This document shows, piece by piece, positions 61,463 to 64,000 of a DNA stretch of 64,000 bases. The stretch's first letter is position 1; each line of letters begins with the position of its first letter. The position numbers and the translations under genes were made by a program. Source of the stretch: an uncultured Sutterella sp. (GTDB taxonomy: Bacteria > Pseudomonadota > Gammaproteobacteria > Burkholderiales > Burkholderiaceae_F); contig UQUR01000009.1 in assembly GCA_900544345.1 (NCBI GenBank), positions 13,916 through 77,915 on the forward strand. The letters run 5' to 3'. The notes beneath the pieces were generated by a model that saw nothing but the letters and a program-made list of their open reading frames with translations, had not been told where the DNA came from and ran no database searches.

Positions 61463-62401
61463 TTATTGAGCTTGATTAATTTCTTCAAGGACCGCAACAA
61501 GCGAATCTTGAGAATTGATGTTTTTAACAACGATAGAAGAATCTATACGCTTAATGAGACCGGCCAACACTCGTCCCGGTCCACATTCAACAATATGAGT
61601 AACTCCCATTTCTTTGAAAGCCTGAATGGTCTTTACCCATTGAACAGCGCCGGCCGCTTGAGCTGCTAACGCTGCAACAATCGTATCCTTATCATGATGA
61701 ACCTTAACATCAACGTTTGCAATCACGTCAATTTGAGGTGTCTTCATTGAAATTTCATTGAGCTTAGTTTCCAAAGCTACGCTTGCAGGCTTCATTAATG
61801 ATGAGTGGAACGGAGCAGAAACCGGTAGCACCAAAGCACGCTTGGCACCTTCGGCTTTAGCTAATTCACAGGCTTTTTCCACCGCTGCCTTCTCGCCTGC
61901 AATCACTACTTGACCCGGAGAGTTAAAGTTTACCGGTTCAACCACTCCCTCAGCTGCTGCATTGCCACAGACCTTTGCCACAGCCTCATCTGATAAACCG
62001 ATAATGGCTGCCATGCCGCCCTTTCCAACAGGAACTGCTTCCTGCATCACTTTTGCACGGAAGCGCACTAACTTCACCGCATCAGCTAATTCAAATACGC
62101 CGGCAGCCGTAAGTGCCGAATATTCGCCAAGGCTATGACCGGCCATTACTTCAGGTTTTTTACCGCCCAAAGCAAGCCAGGCCTGGTACAAAGCAACACT
62201 AGCTGTAAGCATGGCTGGTTGCGTATTCACAGTCATATTTAGACTTTCTGCCGGACCCGTATGAATCATCTGGGCCAAATCCTCACCCAGAGCTTCATTA
62301 GCTGTTTTTAGAGATTTCTGAACGACTTCATTTTCAGAAAAGCTATCCAACATACCGACGGTTTGGCTTCCCTGACCCGGGAATACAAAAGCTAACTTCA
62401 T
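61463..62401 (-). CDS. fabD: Malonyl-CoA:ACP transacylase
   Basis: 312 residues. FPGQGSQ at the N-terminus and the nucleophile Ser in AGHSLGEYSALTAAG; His in PVSAPFHSSLM. It supplies malonyl-ACP. Its ATG overlaps the fabH stop by 4 bases. Confidence 0.96.
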   Translation of the reverse strand: MKLAFVFPGQGSQTVGMLDSFSENEVVQKSLKTANEALGEDLAQMIHTGPAESLNMTVNTQPAMLTASVALYQAWLALGGKKPEVMAGHSLGEYSALTAAGVFELADAVKLVRFRAKVMQEAVPVGKGGMAAIIGLSDEAVAKVCGNAAAEGVVEPVNFNSPGQVVIAGEKAAVEKACELAKAEGAKRALVLPVSAPFHSSLMKPASVALETKLNEISMKTPQIDVIANVDVKVHHDKDTIVAALAAQAAGAVQWVKTIQAFKEMGVTHIVECGPGRVLAGLIKRIDSSIVVKNINSQDSLVAVLEEINQAQ

Positions 62402-63399
62402 TTATTATTCTCCTTAGTCCATTTGACTAAAATGCTGCCCCAAGCCATGCCTGCGCCGACAGCCTGCATTAATACCACATCTCCCTGATGAATCTCATTA
62501 TGACGTGCCGCATTGTCCAGTGCCAAAGGTACTGATGCCGCAGAAGTGTTTCCATGACGATTGACCGTCACAATCATTTTTTCTTCTGGAATTCCAATCT
62601 TTTGAGCAACTTTTTGCATAATGCGCAGATTGGCCTGATGCGGAACATAAAGATCAATATTTTCAACGCTCAGCCCTGCATCTTCCAAAACAGCCTTAGC
62701 ACTCTCGCTCATGGAGCTGACTGCCATACGAAATACATGTTGCCCATCCATTCTTACAAAAGGATCACCATGAATTTCTCCACCATTAACAAACGCATTA
62801 CAGCCCAACACTTTTTCATCGAGCGTACCATCAGCACTTAATCTTGCAGCAAGTAAGCCCGGTTCGTTGGAGGCTTCCAAAACCACTGCTCCAGCTCCAT
62901 CGCCAAAGAGCACGCAAGTCGAGCGATCGTCCCAATCAACAATACGGCTCATGATATCCACGCCAACTACAATAGCTTTTTTATAAAGCCCAGTTTTGAT
63001 CAAGGCATCAGCGTTGGTAAGAGCATAAATAAAGCCTGCACAAACGGCTTGAAGATCGAAGGCTGCCCCCTTAGCGCAACCTAAAAGTTTTTGCAACTGA
63101 CAGGCCGTACTCGGGAAGATCATGTCTGGAGTTGTGGTCGCCACAATGATGAGATCAATTTCAGAAGGATCTACTCCAGCGTCCCACAAGGCTGATTTAG
63201 CAGCGCGTTCAGCCAATTGCGTGGTAGTTAAACCGCGTTCGGCTAAATAGCGTTTCTCAATCCCCGTTCGGGTGCGAATCCATTCATCGCTTGTCTCAAT
63301 ATTGCGAAGTGCAAGCTCATCGGCTAAAGCCTGATTCGTCGTTGAACGTTCAGGTAATGCTGAACCCGTCCCGATAATCCTTGAATAAATCTGAGGCAT
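62398..63399 (-). CDS. fabH: 3-oxoacyl-ACP synthase III
   Basis: 333 residues from ATG 63399. Active-site Cys in LQAVCAGFIYAL; His in PHQANLRIM; Asn in VNRHGNTSAAS. It starts each fatty acid from acetyl-CoA and malonyl-ACP. AAAGGC lies eight bases before the ATG; a TTG two codons earlier is less likely. plsX and rpmF, often found just upstream of fabH, are not present. Confidence 0.96.
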   Translation of the reverse strand: MPQIYSRIIGTGSALPERSTTNQALADELALRNIETSDEWIRTRTGIEKRYLAERGLTTTQLAERAAKSALWDAGVDPSEIDLIIVATTTPDMIFPSTACQLQKLLGCAKGAAFDLQAVCAGFIYALTNADALIKTGLYKKAIVVGVDIMSRIVDWDDRSTCVLFGDGAGAVVLEASNEPGLLAARLSADGTLDEKVLGCNAFVNGGEIHGDPFVRMDGQHVFRMAVSSMSESAKAVLEDAGLSVENIDLYVPHQANLRIMQKVAQKIGIPEEKMIVTVNRHGNTSAASVPLALDNAARHNEIHQGDVVLMQAVGAGMAWGSILVKWTKENNK

Positions 63400-63560
63400 A
63401 AACAAAAGCCTTTCTCAAAAAAACTTCCCTAATTGTAAAGCGATACCAATTTGTTTTTTGACGCTATTTTTCAGAGTTTGTAACAAAAATTTGAATTAAA
63501 GCTGAAACAAATCATGGTAATCTGAAACGACTTAAAAATGAACGTTGAGGATTTAAACAT

Positions 63561-63881
63561 ATGGTCTTTCGCACACTGCTTATTGCTTCCTTTGCTTTTG
63601 CTCTTAGCTCCCCCTCTTGGGCTGTTGATGATCTGGACATCACTGACAGTACTTGCTCAGTGAGCTACATTAACGAAGTCGCTCAGAAGGAAGGATTGGA
63701 GAAGGCTCAGAATATTGCAAGCCAATGCATCTCTGCGGGCTATAAAGACCTTGAAGCTCAATTAAAAGAAACCGGCAATACCTTGATGGATCACTACGAA
63801 GTAGCGAAAGATTTTTTAAGCGAAAAAACGAACGAATATAGTGAAAAGGCTACAAACATCAAAAACGAATTGATGCGCTAA
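63561..63881 (+). CDS. Small exported protein (106 aa)
   Basis: A signal peptide (MVFRTLLIASFAFALSSPSW with cleavage near SWA) precedes a mature helical, acidic domain with two cysteines (STCSVS and SQCISAG) that could form a disulfide. A charged coiled-coil-like end follows (FLSEKTNEYSEKATNIKNEL). Divergent from fabH. No family recognised. Confidence 0.75.
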   Translation: MVFRTLLIASFAFALSSPSWAVDDLDITDSTCSVSYINEVAQKEGLEKAQNIASQCISAGYKDLEAQLKETGNTLMDHYEVAKDFLSEKTNEYSEKATNIKNELMR

Positions 63882-63888
63882 AAATTAA

Positions 63889-63921
63889 CGGTCCCTGAAA
63901 CTTTTTCAAGCTCAGGGACCG
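63889..63921. terminator. Bidirectional terminator at the right edge
   Basis: A 10-bp perfect stem (CGGTCCCTGA / TCAGGGACCG) between the small exported protein gene and the convergent third autotransporter. Confidence 0.85.
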
Positions 63922-63945
63922 AACTACATCAACTGAAAAAATCAG

Positions 63946-64000
63946 TTAGAAGACATAACGCAAACCGGCGTTCATCATGTAGCGAGTCGAGACTTCGCCG
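63946..64000 (-). CDS. C-terminal end of a third autotransporter (runs off the window)
   Basis: The last 55 bases of a minus-strand gene, stop codon at 63946-63948, encoding the barrel end GEVSTRYMMNAGLRYVF. The DNA is identical, base for base, to 55798-55852 of the second autotransporter. It is therefore a paralogue with a conserved barrel. Confidence 0.85.
   Translation of the reverse strand, partial: GEVSTRYMMNAGLRYVF

Overview
The window is a piece of a Burkholderiales genome, most likely Sutterellaceae (Sutterella/Parasutterella/Turicimonas type). This rests on the beta-proteobacterial order lepA-lepB-rnc-era-recO-acpS-nagZ, the fabH-fabD-fabG-acpP-fabF cluster, the divergent ppsA/ppsR pair, several autotransporters, and a base composition that looks moderate by eye. 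The species assignment is inference; no rRNA gene is present.

Layout. 1-9.2 kb is chromosome: the start of a cation:proton antiporter gene, PEP synthase and its regulatory kinase/phosphatase, a DUF401 permease, an autotransporter, and a YjiG/YjiH membrane pair. 9.2-10.1 kb holds no convincing gene. About 10.1-47.8 kb is one apparently complete prophage, inserted at the 3' end of a tRNA-Leu(UAA) gene. 47.8-64 kb is chromosome again: tRNA-Leu, tRNA-Gly, a broken short-chain dehydrogenase, the lepA-to-nagZ operon, a second autotransporter behind a poly-G tract, a dCMP deaminase, the fatty-acid synthesis cluster, a small secreted protein, and the last 55 bases of a third autotransporter.

The prophage is a mosaic. 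It has a tyrosine integrase and a lambda-like switch (short repressor, Cro-like protein, matching operators), one large Toprim primase-helicase, an HK97-type head with P27-type small terminase, and a Mu-type contractile tail. The left-going transcript runs Cro, YmfL-like regulator, HTH protein, primase, late regulator, HNH, terminase, head, tail, fibres, and finally lysis (holin, endolysin, Rz with nested Rz1). The right-going operon carries about ten small genes, including a MazG-like protein and an AlpA-like regulator. Accessory genes are inserted at several points: an Abi-alpha-like gene on the opposite strand, a two-gene unit with its own promoter-like region and terminator, and a secreted protein with its own promoter and terminator inside the tail module.

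The most unusual part is 11.6-16.0 kb, between the tail fibres and lysis. Five tightly coupled genes encode a small protein with three exact 27-residue repeats, a Cys/Asp-rich stretch and a Hint (hedgehog/intein) domain, followed by three different radical SAM/SPASM enzymes and one protein of unknown family. The arrangement looks like a virion-associated peptide modification and self-processing system carried by a phage. I know of no described system with this content, but I could not search.
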